Part shown: positions 51,604-61,408 of the stretch, in pieces
Layout of the letters: the number at the start of each line of letters is the position of its first letter
Position numbering within the stretch: position 1 is the first letter of the stretch
Source: Chitinophaga ginsengisegetis
GTDB lineage: Bacteria > Bacteroidota > Bacteroidia > Chitinophagales > Chitinophagaceae
Length of the DNA: 64,000 nt
Direction of reading: 5' to 3'
NCBI RefSeq assembly: GCF_900168065.1
Contig: NZ_FUZZ01000005.1
Coordinates: forward strand, 248,001 to 312,000
Translations under genes and position numbers: made by a program
The notes under the pieces: model-generated
The model's database searches: none
What the model was told of the DNA's origin: nothing
What the model saw: only the letters and a program-made list of their open reading frames with translations

Positions 51604-52602
51604 ATGCAAACAGAACAACGCTTCAGGGAACTTTTAGACCGGTATATAGCTGGTACCTGCACTTCTCAGGAAAAAGCCATTATGGAAGAATGGTTTGAAA
51701 AAGGGGGCGACATGAAGAAAGCAGACCTTCAGTTAAGTGCGGAAGATGAAGCGCTGTTACTAAATAACATTCATCGCTTGCAGGATAAAACGACCGTTCC
51801 TGATAGCCTCCCGGTGCACAGGAGTAAGCTGCTGAGGCCATTATCCAGCTGGCGTGCCGCAGCTGTGTGGATGGGGGTGCTGATTACTGCAGGTGCCGGT
51901 ATATGGAAGGCAGCAACAATCCAATACGCAGCTACTCCCGCACAAACTGCGGCGGTGTTCAAAGAAATAGCAACTGGTAAAGGAGAAATAAAGCAGGTGG
52001 TATTACCCGATAGTTCAGTGGTGCTGCTTAATGCCGGTTCCACATTGCATTATCACTCCGACTTTGCCCGTTACCGCGAGGTGCAGCTTTCGGGTGAAGC
52101 ATTGTTTACCGTAACCCATGACGACAAACATCCTTTTACCGTGCAAACTGCCGACAGCCTGGCCACTTTGGTACTGGGCACACAGTTCAATATCAGCAGC
52201 TACGCCCAGGGAGAAGATATACAGATCTCCGTTGTATCCGGTAAGGTGCAGGTCAGTAAGCCGGGCAGCGCACCGGATATCCTTACCCGGGCACAGGCCA
52301 TCCATTACAATAAGGCCAGCCGGGATTATACCATCCAACGTGCTGTATCTGTGGAAAGCCTGACCAGCTGGGCAAAGGGCGAATGGGATTATGAAAATGT
52401 CCGGTTCAATGATCTGGTGGTGCTACTGCAAAATCAATATGGTGTTACCCTCCATACGCGGCGGAATCCGCATCAGCTGCAAACCAATGTCAATGTCAAT
52501 TTTAATAAGGAGCAATCGGCCCGTGAAATCGTGGAAGTGTTTTGCAGTTTAACCGGATGCCGGTTCCGGATCATCACCCCTGCTGAAATAGAGATCTATT
52601 AA
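51604..52602 (+). CDS. FecR-type anti-sigma factor
   Basis: This 332-residue protein has an N-terminal sigma-binding region (FRELLDRYIAGTCTSQEKAIMEEWF), a membrane helix (about 82-102; AAAVWMGVLITAGAGIW), a FecR domain (VLPDSSVVLLNAGSTLHYHS, LSGEALFTV, LGTQFNISSYA), and a C-terminal DUF4974-type domain (FNDLVVLLQNQYGVTLH). It links the receptor STN domain to the ECF factor. The downstream receptor is 85 nt away, behind a small GCCCTG/CAGGGC hairpin. Confidence 0.94.
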   Translation: MQTEQRFRELLDRYIAGTCTSQEKAIMEEWFEKGGDMKKADLQLSAEDEALLLNNIHRLQDKTTVPDSLPVHRSKLLRPLSSWRAAAVWMGVLITAGAGIWKAATIQYAATPAQTAAVFKEIATGKGEIKQVVLPDSSVVLLNAGSTLHYHSDFARYREVQLSGEALFTVTHDDKHPFTVQTADSLATLVLGTQFNISSYAQGEDIQISVVSGKVQVSKPGSAPDILTRAQAIHYNKASRDYTIQRAVSVESLTSWAKGEWDYENVRFNDLVVLLQNQYGVTLHTRRNPHQLQTNVNVNFNKEQSAREIVEVFCSLTGCRFRIITPAEIEIY

Positions 52603-52687
52603 CCGCTATAAAAGCAAAAGCCCTGCTGTGAACAGGGCCAATGCCATTTTTTCATTCGTTAAAATAAAAAAAGTAAAAAACAAAGTT

Positions 52688-55600
52688 ATGCTACTAACAT
52701 GGTTGAAGCAACCTGGAGGGAAATTATTTATCCCGCCCGCCCTGATCCTATTATTGTTACTGTCACCTATGGTAATGCTGGCGCAGGAAACGAAGTATTC
52801 GGTAAAATTTCAACAAGGCAGTTTAGAACAGGCGCTGGGTGTACTCCGTAAAACAACGGGTATGAGTATTGCCTTTAGTAAAGAAGAGGTAAATGGGGTT
52901 GTGATAAAACCAGCGGAATACAACAATAAAACGGTGGAGCAGATTTTAAGCGGGCTGGTCACCAACATTCCGTTTACTATAGAAAGAAGAGGCACTGCCT
53001 GGCTGGTTAAAAAATCCGCGGATAAACAAACGCCATCTGCCACTCCCCAAAAAGCTCCCGGAAAAATCAGCGGGAAAATCATTGATGAAGAAAACGGTGA
53101 CCCTATACCAGGTGTCAGCATCCGCATTGGCAATAATGGAACAACCACCAGTACAGATGGTTCTTTTAGTATTGCGCTGCCAAAGGGGGCCTATCAGGCA
53201 GAAATCTCGTCCTTAGGTTATGGTACCAAACAGGTCACCGATATCGAAGTAAAGGACAATCAGATTTTTGCATTAAACGTAACGCTTAAAAGAACGAAGC
53301 GTACACTGAGTGGTGTAGTGATTACCTCTTCTGCAAAAAAAGAAAGCATCAAAGCGCTCTATGCCCGCCAAAAGAACGAAGCAGGTATCTCCAACGGTAT
53401 AAGCAGGGAACAGATTGCAGCGTTGCCCGACAAAAACATAGGGGAAACATTAAAGCGGATTTCGGGAGTGAGCACTAACGACAACCGGCGTGTGGTGATA
53501 CGAGGTATTGCGGAGCGCTACAACCTTGCTATGATGGACGGCGCCACATTACCAAGTACGGATGTACAGGTGCGCGACTTTGAGTTCGATATTGTTCCCA
53601 GTAACCTGATCGACAATGTGATCGTATCTAAAACGGCAACGCCTGATATGAGCTTTGGCTTTGGCGGCGGTTTGGTACAAATCAACACGTTTGCGATTCC
53701 TGATCAAAACTTTACAACAATAGGTATTGGCGGAAAATATACAAGTGGGAGCACAGGAAAAGACTTCCTGGGTTATGGCCGTGGAAAAAATGACTACCTC
53801 GGCTTTGATGACGGCAGCAGGGAGCATTTCCCCAAAGACCTGCTGATCTTTACCAATCAAAACTATAATCCTATCAAGCCGTATGATCTTCCTCCCAAAG
53901 ATATTCCGGCAATAACACCTGAAATGATTGCAGCGCAGAACAAAAGAATAGGTGGTTTGGAACGGATAGGCACCAGGACCTACAAGGCATTACCGGGACA
54001 AAACTACCAGTTCAGCCTGGGACGTAGCTACAACATTAAAGATAGCCGTTTCGGTTTTGTGGCTTCACTCAGCTACCGCAATGAGCAATCTATTGATGAT
54101 ATTTCCCATTTTGAACGGGGCGACTGGGAGAAGATCGGTAATCGCGTTTATAACGTAGCCACCGGGGAAGAAATCGACCCTACTTTTTCCAACCAGTATA
54201 ATTTCAATACCACCTGGGGCGCCCTGGTCAACCTGGGGTGGCAATCAAAGCGTCACAAAATCACTTTCCGCAATTTCTATTCACGGGTATTTAACAACCA
54301 GTTTTCCCGTATCGTGGGATATGGTAATGACATTGGTTATGGCGAACATCCTGCCATCCGGGAATACGACCGTCCAAAGTTTATTGACCTGTTGCAAAAC
54401 CGTATCAATGGTGAACACACCTTTGGTGCTTTCCGTTTTGATTGGAATGTGGCCCGGAACAAACTCACCAACCTCGAAAAAGATGCCGTGGAAGCCTGGC
54501 TGATGCCTGCAAGTACGCTTAATGGAAGCAGTTACAATATAACACCCAGTGGCGTTACCAATCCAGGTGGCGGAACATTTAACAGGGCGCAATACCTGTA
54601 TGAGGAAACCAATAAAATAGCGGAAGGATCCCTGAGCTATCATTTCAACGTACTTGGAAAAAAGCAGATAGTAAAGTCCGGCTATCAGTATATGGAGCGC
54701 CACGGTCTTTACGACTGGACCCTATTGCCGATCAGTACCGTACGAACAATAGGTAGCATATATGCGCATGTTCCTGTACAGGAATGGGGACAATTCCTGG
54801 AATTCAAAGATCCCATGAAAGACTTGTTATATTATCCTGCCAGTTTTTCCCGGAACGGATATGAAGGAAAGAATACCAATCAGGCAGTTTATGGTATGAT
54901 GGATAACCGTTTTACCAACTGGCTGCGTTTGGTATGGGGTATTCGGGCTGAATACTACGATTATGAAAGGATCAGGAGCGGTGCCAATGACCTATCTATC
55001 AGTACACTCATAGAACGGGGCGAAAAATACAGGTTCGTGGACCCTGAAACCGGAAAAATCGTAACCCCTACAGCTGATCCGGAAACTGAAGAAAAAAAAT
55101 GGCGTTACCTGCCTTCAGCAAGCCTTACTGCCACACCATTGAAGGATTTTAATATACGGGCTGCTTATTCACAATCGGTGGTAAGACCAGCACTGATCGA
55201 AAACTCCCGGATGATCCGCTATGATCCGGCCATAGGTGCTTTTCGCCGGAATGAAGGTGTGCTTTCTACCTTGATTGACCACTATGACTTACGACTGGAA
55301 TGGTATCCCAAACCTGGTGAGGTGATTTCTGTTGGTTATTTCTATAAGTATTTTGACAAACCGGTAGAGCTGTACCGTATACAACCGGATGCTACTATGC
55401 GCGTATATGTATCTACCCAAAATTCAGATTGGGCAAAGGTGAACGGGTGGGAATTTGACCTGCGTAAAAGCCTGGGTTTTATCTATCCGCAGTGGAAATT
55501 GCTTGATAATATTTACCTGAGTGGTAACCTTACCTTACAGCGTTCCGAAGTACAGGCTGCTATGTTTGTAGGAAAGAGTATGATTGAAGACAAATACGGC

Positions 55601-56146
55601 AGAAGCTATGAATACCGCAGCAAAGTATTCCAGAGAGAAAAAAGACCATTATATGGACAGGTGCCTGTGCTGTACAATATAGGATTGCAATATGATGGCA
55701 ACCGTTTAGGGGTCAATATGGCCTTTAATCACATGGGCTACAAAACCTTCTCCACAGGCATTACGCCGAATATTGTAGAGTATGAACGTCCACGCGATCA
55801 GCTGGATGCCCAATTAAGCTATAGTTTTCTGAAAAACAAAAAGCTGAAGGCAAAGCTGAACATCAGCAACCTGCTAAATAGTCCTTACCGCTTTTATATT
55901 AACAGTACTGACACGTATAAGCTGCTTGATAAATGGAAAGGTCTCCCTATGTCAGAAATTTCTTCTACCGGAGCCACAGAATGGAGTGATATCTACGAAT
56001 GGAAATATGGCTTCTCCCAGAAATATGAAGAAGGTTATTATGAAACATCAGCAGACGGGAAAACTAAAACCCGGATTGGCGACAAGGATACCTTCATTCG
56101 TAAGATTGGCACCTCTTTCAGTTTATCCGTTTCTTATTCCCTTTAG
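52688..56146 (+). CDS. TonB-dependent outer membrane receptor with STN domain
   Basis: With ATG 52688 (MLLTWLKQPGGKLF) the protein has 1152 residues. A GTG at 52628 is in frame but lies inside a hairpin. After the signal (LLLLSPMVMLAQ) come an STN domain (about 35-110; KFQQGSLEQALGVLRKTTGM), a carboxypeptidase-regulatory-like domain (GKISGKIIDEENGDPIPGVS), the plug (REQIAALPDKNIGETLKRIS, VIRGIAERYNLAMMDGATLP, FEFDIVPSNLIDNVIV) and a barrel ending SFSLSVSYSL. The plug style differs from SusC, and no SusD follows. Two small lipoproteins take that place. Ligand unknown. Confidence 0.93.
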   Translation: MLLTWLKQPGGKLFIPPALILLLLLSPMVMLAQETKYSVKFQQGSLEQALGVLRKTTGMSIAFSKEEVNGVVIKPAEYNNKTVEQILSGLVTNIPFTIERRGTAWLVKKSADKQTPSATPQKAPGKISGKIIDEENGDPIPGVSIRIGNNGTTTSTDGSFSIALPKGAYQAEISSLGYGTKQVTDIEVKDNQIFALNVTLKRTKRTLSGVVITSSAKKESIKALYARQKNEAGISNGISREQIAALPDKNIGETLKRISGVSTNDNRRVVIRGIAERYNLAMMDGATLPSTDVQVRDFEFDIVPSNLIDNVIVSKTATPDMSFGFGGGLVQINTFAIPDQNFTTIGIGGKYTSGSTGKDFLGYGRGKNDYLGFDDGSREHFPKDLLIFTNQNYNPIKPYDLPPKDIPAITPEMIAAQNKRIGGLERIGTRTYKALPGQNYQFSLGRSYNIKDSRFGFVASLSYRNEQSIDDISHFERGDWEKIGNRVYNVATGEEIDPTFSNQYNFNTTWGALVNLGWQSKRHKITFRNFYSRVFNNQFSRIVGYGNDIGYGEHPAIREYDRPKFIDLLQNRINGEHTFGAFRFDWNVARNKLTNLEKDAVEAWLMPASTLNGSSYNITPSGVTNPGGGTFNRAQYLYEETNKIAEGSLSYHFNVLGKKQIVKSGYQYMERHGLYDWTLLPISTVRTIGSIYAHVPVQEWGQFLEFKDPMKDLLYYPASFSRNGYEGKNTNQAVYGMMDNRFTNWLRLVWGIRAEYYDYERIRSGANDLSISTLIERGEKYRFVDPETGKIVTPTADPETEEKKWRYLPSASLTATPLKDFNIRAAYSQSVVRPALIENSRMIRYDPAIGAFRRNEGVLSTLIDHYDLRLEWYPKPGEVISVGYFYKYFDKPVELYRIQPDATMRVYVSTQNSDWAKVNGWEFDLRKSLGFIYPQWKLLDNIYLSGNLTLQRSEVQAAMFVGKSMIEDKYGRSYEYRSKVFQREKRPLYGQVPVLYNIGLQYDGNRLGVNMAFNHMGYKTFSTGITPNIVEYERPRDQLDAQLSYSFLKNKKLKAKLNISNLLNSPYRFYINSTDTYKLLDKWKGLPMSEISSTGATEWSDIYEWKYGFSQKYEEGYYETSADGKTKTRIGDKDTFIRKIGTSFSLSVSYSL

Positions 56147-56178
56147 ATTTCATCTGATTATAATAAAACCGTAGCGTC

Positions 56179-56973
56179 ATGAAGACAATAAAGATATCTT
56201 ATACCATACTGACAGGTGCCTTCCTGTTAATACTGGCTGCCTGCAACAAAGGGAAAGACGATTTTTTATACAAGGAAACGATAGCGCCTGTGATGTTGAA
56301 AGGCTATAATAGCAGCAACGAAACATTGGAAATAAAACTGGATACCTTTAAGATCAATTATCCATTGTCACCCAATAGTGCCTTTGATCTTATCGATGCG
56401 TATACGTTCTATGGCAATACCAATAAAGTAAAGCTGTCATTAACAGAAACAGGAACGGGAAAAGTGGTGCTGGAGAAGGAAATAAAAAGGGGAGACGGCC
56501 CCACCAACCTCAAATTTCTTTATCTGAATGGTAAAGTAAATGATCTGCCGGAAAAACCGCTGGTTGAACAGGGAAAAATAAAAATCAGTTACCTGTTCAT
56601 GCCAACGCTTACTAATTATACAGCACCTGTAGATATTGTGCTGATAAAATATTATTTCACACCCAAGGCTTTTGAGGAGATCATCCGGATTAAAAATGTA
56701 AAGCCTTATGAATGCAGTGAGCCTGTCACTATTTCCAGCTTTCCAACTTCGGGGCAAGAATATAATGGACAGCCTACCAGTGTGCTGTTTAAGGCTTATA
56801 TCTACAAAGCAGGTACGAATGAATTTTACACGGAGGGAACGGGATATACCTGGCATGCTACTTCCTCCAGTGCCCCTACACCATCTGCATCAGTGGCATC
56901 TTCCAATTTGTATATATTCAATGAAAGCACTGCAGGAAATAGTATAAGGTTTACCAAACTATTTGAACTATAA
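56179..56973 (+). CDS. hypothetical lipoprotein, paralogue 1
   Basis: This 264-residue protein has a lipoprotein signal (ILTGAFLLILAACNKGKDD). The mature part is beta-rich. It begins APVMLKGYNSSNETLEIKLD, closely mirrored in the next gene (VIISGYNGSANELEVSID). Further shared landmarks are FNYIYLDGKV / LKFLYLNGKV and ISYLFMPT / FYIHYADSDAPFD. No named family recognised. It lies 32 nt behind the receptor and is probably a surface ligand-binding accessory. Confidence 0.82.
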   Translation: MKTIKISYTILTGAFLLILAACNKGKDDFLYKETIAPVMLKGYNSSNETLEIKLDTFKINYPLSPNSAFDLIDAYTFYGNTNKVKLSLTETGTGKVVLEKEIKRGDGPTNLKFLYLNGKVNDLPEKPLVEQGKIKISYLFMPTLTNYTAPVDIVLIKYYFTPKAFEEIIRIKNVKPYECSEPVTISSFPTSGQEYNGQPTSVLFKAYIYKAGTNEFYTEGTGYTWHATSSSAPTPSASVASSNLYIFNESTAGNSIRFTKLFEL

Positions 56974-56988
56974 CTAATAAACGAACCA

Positions 56989-57789
56989 ATGAAGCAATTA
57001 ATACAATACATGAAAATAGCCGGTATCATTACCATGCTTATTAACGTGCTTGCAGCGTGCAACAAAGAGGAGCTCAATCCGGAAAAAGCAATACAGGTGA
57101 TCATCAGTGGCTACAATGGCAGTGCGAACGAACTGGAAGTATCAATAGATACCACCAGGTACGACAAGAGTTTGGCCAACGGAAAATTTATACTCCAGCC
57201 AGCCTCTTTAATAGGCTTTAACGCAGTATATACCTACCGTGACCCGGCGTTACGTTCGAGGGTTACCCTGACAGATCCTGCTACCGGGGAAATAGTCTTT
57301 AGTAAACCACTTCCTGCATCAGGCACAAAAGCCTGTTTTAATTACATCTATTTAGATGGTAAGGTGGTAGAAGTAAATCCACCAGCCGCCGAAGCCACCA
57401 CCAATAAATTGGGATTTTATATTCACTATGCGGATAGCGATGCCCCCTTTGATATTTTCCTGTACAGAATTGATAACACCACCGGGCAGGAATACCGGGA
57501 ATACCTGGCAAAGGATGTAAAACGAAAATCATGGATTTATATAGATTATATTCCTTCCGCTGATTTTGATAATAAAAATGCCCTGAGCAATAGCAGTGTT
57601 TGTTTTACGAAGGCAGGTACCACAGATCAATGGGCCTTTCAGGATAATGAAACCATGAGTAAAGTGCCGGCAATGGGAATGGGTTTCCCCCTTGCCGGTG
57701 AAAAAGGTTTGGTGTTGCCTTATTTTATTACGCCTGGCTCCTGGCAGTTAGAGCAGTCCCGTTTGTTTTTCTATCCGGACAGGTTTTAG
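56989..57789 (+). CDS. hypothetical lipoprotein, paralogue 2
   Basis: This 266-residue protein has a lipoprotein signal (ITMLINVLAACNKEELN) and shows the same domain plan as the preceding gene. It lies 15 nt downstream. A duplicated accessory lipoprotein next to a TonB receptor suggests capture of a ligand by two related binders. C-terminal halves diverge more than N-terminal halves, so they may bind different partners or ligand parts. Confidence 0.82.
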   Translation: MKQLIQYMKIAGIITMLINVLAACNKEELNPEKAIQVIISGYNGSANELEVSIDTTRYDKSLANGKFILQPASLIGFNAVYTYRDPALRSRVTLTDPATGEIVFSKPLPASGTKACFNYIYLDGKVVEVNPPAAEATTNKLGFYIHYADSDAPFDIFLYRIDNTTGQEYREYLAKDVKRKSWIYIDYIPSADFDNKNALSNSSVCFTKAGTTDQWAFQDNETMSKVPAMGMGFPLAGEKGLVLPYFITPGSWQLEQSRLFFYPDRF

Positions 57790-57831
57790 TAAATATGGAT
57801 CATCGCAACGCAATTTGCAGATAAAATTCCC

Positions 57832-57859
57832 GGGCTGACCAAAAAGCAATGGTCAGCCC
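57832..57859 (+). terminator. terminator after lipoprotein pair
   Basis: A 10-bp stem (GGGCTGACCA / TGGTCAGCCC) with an 8-nt loop, 42 nt after the stop codon. The stem sequence resembles the terminator at 14353-14382. Confidence 0.75.
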
Positions 57860-58084
57860 TACTCCCGACCACCCGCTGGCCAGCACCCTAAAGCCAGGCC
57901 CTTTTCTGAAAGACAATCACCCGCTGGTGAACTTTTTCCGCTTACCCCTGTTAACTATGTATCACTATGAAAAACACCTATAGCGGCAAAGCCCTCCTGT
58001 ATTTGTTTTTCCCTTACATGATTTTACTGAAATGATGAAGATACGGTTGATAAACAGGCACAACATCTTGTAAAAGATGTGCAG

Positions 58085-58116
58085 GGGCGGGCCCTTAAGC
58101 GATGTAGCGCCCGCCC
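58085..58116 (+). terminator. GC-rich terminator with T-run
   Basis: The stem GGGCGGGC / GCCCGCCC is followed by six T on the plus strand. It lies 9 nt before the stop of the minus-strand response regulator, so it can serve that gene too. Confidence 0.8.
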
Positions 58117-58124
58117 TTTTTTAT

Positions 58125-58817
58125 TTAGGTAAGGCTGAACATGAACCCGATCCCATAAATATTCCGGATACTGATATTTTCATTCCCCTGGAAGTATTTG
58201 CGGAAGCGGGATACAAATACATCTAAACTTCTTCCTACAAAATAATCATTCGCTCCCCATACCTGGTGCAGGATATCTTCCCGCCGGATCACCTTATTGC
58301 TGTTGTGATAGAAGTGCAGCAGCAGATCGCTTTCCAGTGGCGTGAGTATGGTTTCCTTGCCATTGCCGATAAGCTTCAGCGAGTCTTTGTGAAAACGCAT
58401 CCCTCCAAGTTCAATGGCGTTGCTGGCGGCTATGCTGTTTACGATCTGGTTTCTTTTCAGGATGTTTTTTATGCGGAGCACCAGTTCATCTACATCAAAC
58501 GGTTTTACGATGTAATCGTCTGCCCCGATCTTCAGGCCGTACAGACGGTCTTTCTTTTCACCACGTGCTGTGAGGAAGAGGAACGGAACGCTTGGTTGTA
58601 TTTTTACCAGTTCCTGCGCCAGCTCAAAGCCATCCATTTCGGGGAGGTTGATATCTATCAGGATGATATGCCAGGCCGTGGGAGTGGCGGCAAAAGCCTC
58701 CAACGCCGCCCGCCCGTTTTGTTGCCAGTCGACAGTGAAATCCATCAGTTCCAGGTATTGTTTTACAACGTTACCGAGATCCGTTTCATCTTCTACCAGC
58801 AGAATGTGATGTTTCAT
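58125..58817 (-). CDS. OmpR-type response regulator
   Basis: This 230-residue protein has a receiver domain (1-120) with acidic pocket Glu9/Asp10, phospho-acceptor Asp55 in LIDINLPEMDG, the switch Thr in LFLTARGE and Lys in DDYIVKPFDVDEL. The C-terminal winged helix (130-230) shows LTPLESDLLLHFYHNSNKVI and RREDILHQVWG. It is partnered with the sensor kinase gene ending 4 nt upstream. Confidence 0.95.
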   Translation of the reverse strand: MKHHILLVEDETDLGNVVKQYLELMDFTVDWQQNGRAALEAFAATPTAWHIILIDINLPEMDGFELAQELVKIQPSVPFLFLTARGEKKDRLYGLKIGADDYIVKPFDVDELVLRIKNILKRNQIVNSIAASNAIELGGMRFHKDSLKLIGNGKETILTPLESDLLLHFYHNSNKVIRREDILHQVWGANDYFVGRSLDVFVSRFRKYFQGNENISIRNIYGIGFMFSLT

Positions 58818-58821
58818 AGCG

Positions 58822-60294
58822 TTATATTTTTGAAGGTATGGTAATTACGAAAGTACTGCCTGCACCGGGTTCGCTGCTCACTTTAATGCTCCAGCCATGT
58901 GCATCCACGCACTGTTTTACATAATAAAGCCCAAGGCCCAGGCCCTTCGTGGGCCTGGACAGATTGGGCTGGTGCCGGTAAAATTTCTCAAAGATATGGC
59001 GGAGGGTAGCGGCGTTCATGCCGATACCATTGTCTTGTATGATCAATGCAATAGATTCTTTTTCCTGCAGGGTAGTAATGGTGATGATTTTCTCCGGCTG
59101 GTCGTTGTACTTCACGGCGTTATCCAGGATGTTTTGCAGCAGGGTGGTAAAATGAAAGGTATCTGCTTCAATCATCACCGGGTGGCCGCTGTTGTGGAAA
59201 GTGAAGCGGATGGCCTGCTTCATGGTATTAAGACTATACACCGCCAGTATCCCGCTGATCAGTTCATTCAGATCGGTGGTAGTGGTTTTGAGCGCCAGTT
59301 TTTCCGTAGCCGCAATATTGATCACCTTTTCCACCAGTAGTTTCAGGCGTTCCGCCTGCCGGTGGATAATCTCGGAAAGTGCGGTAACGCTTTGTTTGTT
59401 ATCCAGTGTTTTTTCATTCTGGATATTTTTATTGGCAACGATAATAGCCGTGATAGGCGTATTAAACTCGTGGGTGATGTTATTGATAAAGTCCGATTTC
59501 ATATCAGACAGGTGTTTTTGCCGGATCCATTTAAACAGGGTGATGGCAAACAGCGTAATCACCGCCAGCAGGGTAAGTATGCCGGGCAGGATGGTATATT
59601 TCATTTGCCGGAGTACAAGGGTACGGCGGTTATAGGGGTCTGCATAAAATGAGAACGACAGGGAATAGGAGTAGGGCAGGGGCGAATTGGCCACCAGCGA
59701 GGATGCCGCGCTGTTTTCATTGAGCTGCGGCAGGTTGCCGCAAATAAAGAGCCCCATTTCCTTTTGCCTGTTGGCCGGGATGAGCGGGTACTTTTTAAAG
59801 CGGTTGTATACGTTCACATACTGACTGTCTTTAAACTTGATATCCAGCCGGTGAATGCATAAGGCAAACAGCAGGGAATCCTTGATCCCGTCGTTGGCTT
59901 TAATGGCTTTCAGCATGCTGTCGGTGTTCTCGTGCTTTACCAGTTCGCGGATAATGCGGTTCACGAGGTGTTGTGCGGCGGTGTCGAAGCCGTGGCGGTT
60001 GGTGTTATACAGCTGTTCCAGGTAAGAGTACTGTGGCACAATGATGCTGTCCAGCAGGGGTTGTCCTCCCGGGAACAGTTTATCGTTGGCGATAGCCAGG
60101 TTGTAGGCTTCACCGATCCTTCCTTTTTCCACGTAGTTAAAACGACTGTCCAGCAACTGATAAGTATTATATATCAGGAAAAACTGTACAATAGCCAACG
60201 CGATAATACAGATAACAGCTGTCAGGATATACAGCTTGATAGAATGCCTCATGCTTCGCTTTGTTACTTTTGGTTGACCTTTCCTGTTCATCAA
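58822..60294 (-). CDS. sensor histidine kinase
   Basis: This 490-residue kinase has two membrane helices (about 20-44 and 233-256) that enclose a 190-residue periplasmic sensor domain of unknown fold. The HisKA motif is DFINNITHEFNTPITAI with His275. Catalytic boxes are LQNILDNAVKYND (N), DNGIGMN (G1) and GLGLGLYYV (G2). An in-frame second Met one codon later is an equally good start. It drives the response regulator directly downstream. The signal is unknown. Confidence 0.94.
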   Translation of the reverse strand: MMNRKGQPKVTKRSMRHSIKLYILTAVICIIALAIVQFFLIYNTYQLLDSRFNYVEKGRIGEAYNLAIANDKLFPGGQPLLDSIIVPQYSYLEQLYNTNRHGFDTAAQHLVNRIIRELVKHENTDSMLKAIKANDGIKDSLLFALCIHRLDIKFKDSQYVNVYNRFKKYPLIPANRQKEMGLFICGNLPQLNENSAASSLVANSPLPYSYSLSFSFYADPYNRRTLVLRQMKYTILPGILTLLAVITLFAITLFKWIRQKHLSDMKSDFINNITHEFNTPITAIIVANKNIQNEKTLDNKQSVTALSEIIHRQAERLKLLVEKVINIAATEKLALKTTTTDLNELISGILAVYSLNTMKQAIRFTFHNSGHPVMIEADTFHFTTLLQNILDNAVKYNDQPEKIITITTLQEKESIALIIQDNGIGMNAATLRHIFEKFYRHQPNLSRPTKGLGLGLYYVKQCVDAHGWSIKVSSEPGAGSTFVITIPSKI

Positions 60295-60451
60295 TTGATA
60301 ACGACGTCCGCTCCTGATACTTTTAAGTTTTGTTTACAATCCGTTAGGGATTTTTTAAAATTGATTCGATTCCTGTTGGCTATTTTCACCATTAAGATAC
60401 TACTTTTTTGGTATTAGAAAATCGATTTAGCATTTTTTATAAAATCCCTGT

Positions 60452-61369
60452 ATGAAGAGATATTTATGCTATGTATTATTAGTTGGTGGCAGTCTTTTTA
60501 CCCTTGCCACCTTTGCTTCGAAAAATACCGCGTGGATGGCGCCGGTGGTGAAGGATACCACGGCCGCACCACCACTTACCTGGAAGGAGCATTGGTTTGA
60601 GCATGCGCAGGTAATGCGCCGGGTGTTCAGCAATTCGTCGGTAACGGTGTATTACGACAAAGAAACGCCTGAGAGTATTACCTGGCCGGATACGCTGTTA
60701 ACGAAGGTATGGAACTACACCACTAAAACTTATGGCGCCTTTGGTAAGGATAACCGCCTCTTTGTATTACTGCATACCGGCAAATATGGCGGCGGGCATC
60801 CGTCTACCTATTTCGACGGCAGTCACGACTACCGAAATGTAATTGATGTAGGGCATGAGGGCGATTGGGTGAGCAATACCGGCTGGAACCTGGATGCAGC
60901 CGTGCATGAGGTAGGGCATATTGTGGAAGGCGCCGCCAAAAGCGTGCATGGGTCGCCGGCTTTCCCGATCTGGAAAGACAGCAAGTGGATGGAGATTTAT
61001 CAGTATGATGTATACCGGGCATTGGGCTGGGATGCAGAAGCCAGGCGCTGGTTTGATATGCAGATGAAGGGTACGGACAATTTTCCGCGGCCTGGAACAC
61101 AGTGGTTCAAAAACTGGTTTTACCCGATTTACCATCAGTACGGCGGGGCCAAAGTGCTGAACAATTTCTTTACATTACTGGCCGTCAACTTCCCCCGTAA
61201 CGGCAACGCATATACGCGGGATTTGAACTGGGGAGAGTTTATCCATTTCTGGAGCGGCGCCGCGGGTGTAAACCTGAAACCGCAGGCTATCATTGCTTTT
61301 GGCTGGCCCGCCAGTTGGGAGGAGGAGTTCCTGCAGGCGCAGAAAGAATTTCCGGAAGTAAAATATTAA
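60452..61369 (+). CDS. putative secreted zinc metalloprotease (HEVGH motif)
   Basis: This 305-residue protein has an N-terminal signal (MKRYLCYVLLVGGSLFTLAT). The gluzincin-type motif HEVGH is at residues 152-156, in the context WNLDAAVHEVGHIVEGAA. A downstream Glu (KDSKWMEIYQYDVYRALGW) may be the third ligand. The N-terminal half contains VTVYYDKETPESITW, and the C-terminal half has GGAKVLNNFFTLLAVNFP. I cannot place it in a named peptidase family. It is transcribed divergently from the kinase gene. Confidence 0.7.
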   Translation: MKRYLCYVLLVGGSLFTLATFASKNTAWMAPVVKDTTAAPPLTWKEHWFEHAQVMRRVFSNSSVTVYYDKETPESITWPDTLLTKVWNYTTKTYGAFGKDNRLFVLLHTGKYGGGHPSTYFDGSHDYRNVIDVGHEGDWVSNTGWNLDAAVHEVGHIVEGAAKSVHGSPAFPIWKDSKWMEIYQYDVYRALGWDAEARRWFDMQMKGTDNFPRPGTQWFKNWFYPIYHQYGGAKVLNNFFTLLAVNFPRNGNAYTRDLNWGEFIHFWSGAAGVNLKPQAIIAFGWPASWEEEFLQAQKEFPEVKY

Positions 61370-61408
61370 AGATAAAAAGCGGAGGGCATGCCCTCCGCTT
61401 TTTATCTT
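61369..61408. terminator. 40-bp palindromic bidirectional terminator
   Basis: A perfect palindrome (half AAGATAAAAAGCGGAGGGCA) overlaps the stop of the metalloprotease gene by one base and includes the stop codon of the convergent gene at 61402. Both strands have the A/T flanks needed for termination. Confidence 0.92.

Larger units (their letters stand above)
57790..58124. other. intergenic region with two terminators and possible micro-ORF
   Basis: This region contains a terminator after the lipoprotein genes (57832-57859) and another at 58085-58116. Between them an ATG at 57967 opens a 22-residue hydrophobic peptide (MKNTYSGKALLYLFFPYMIL...) ending at 58035. A terminator with a plus-strand T-run so close after it hints that something short is transcribed there. 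Confidence 0.35.
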
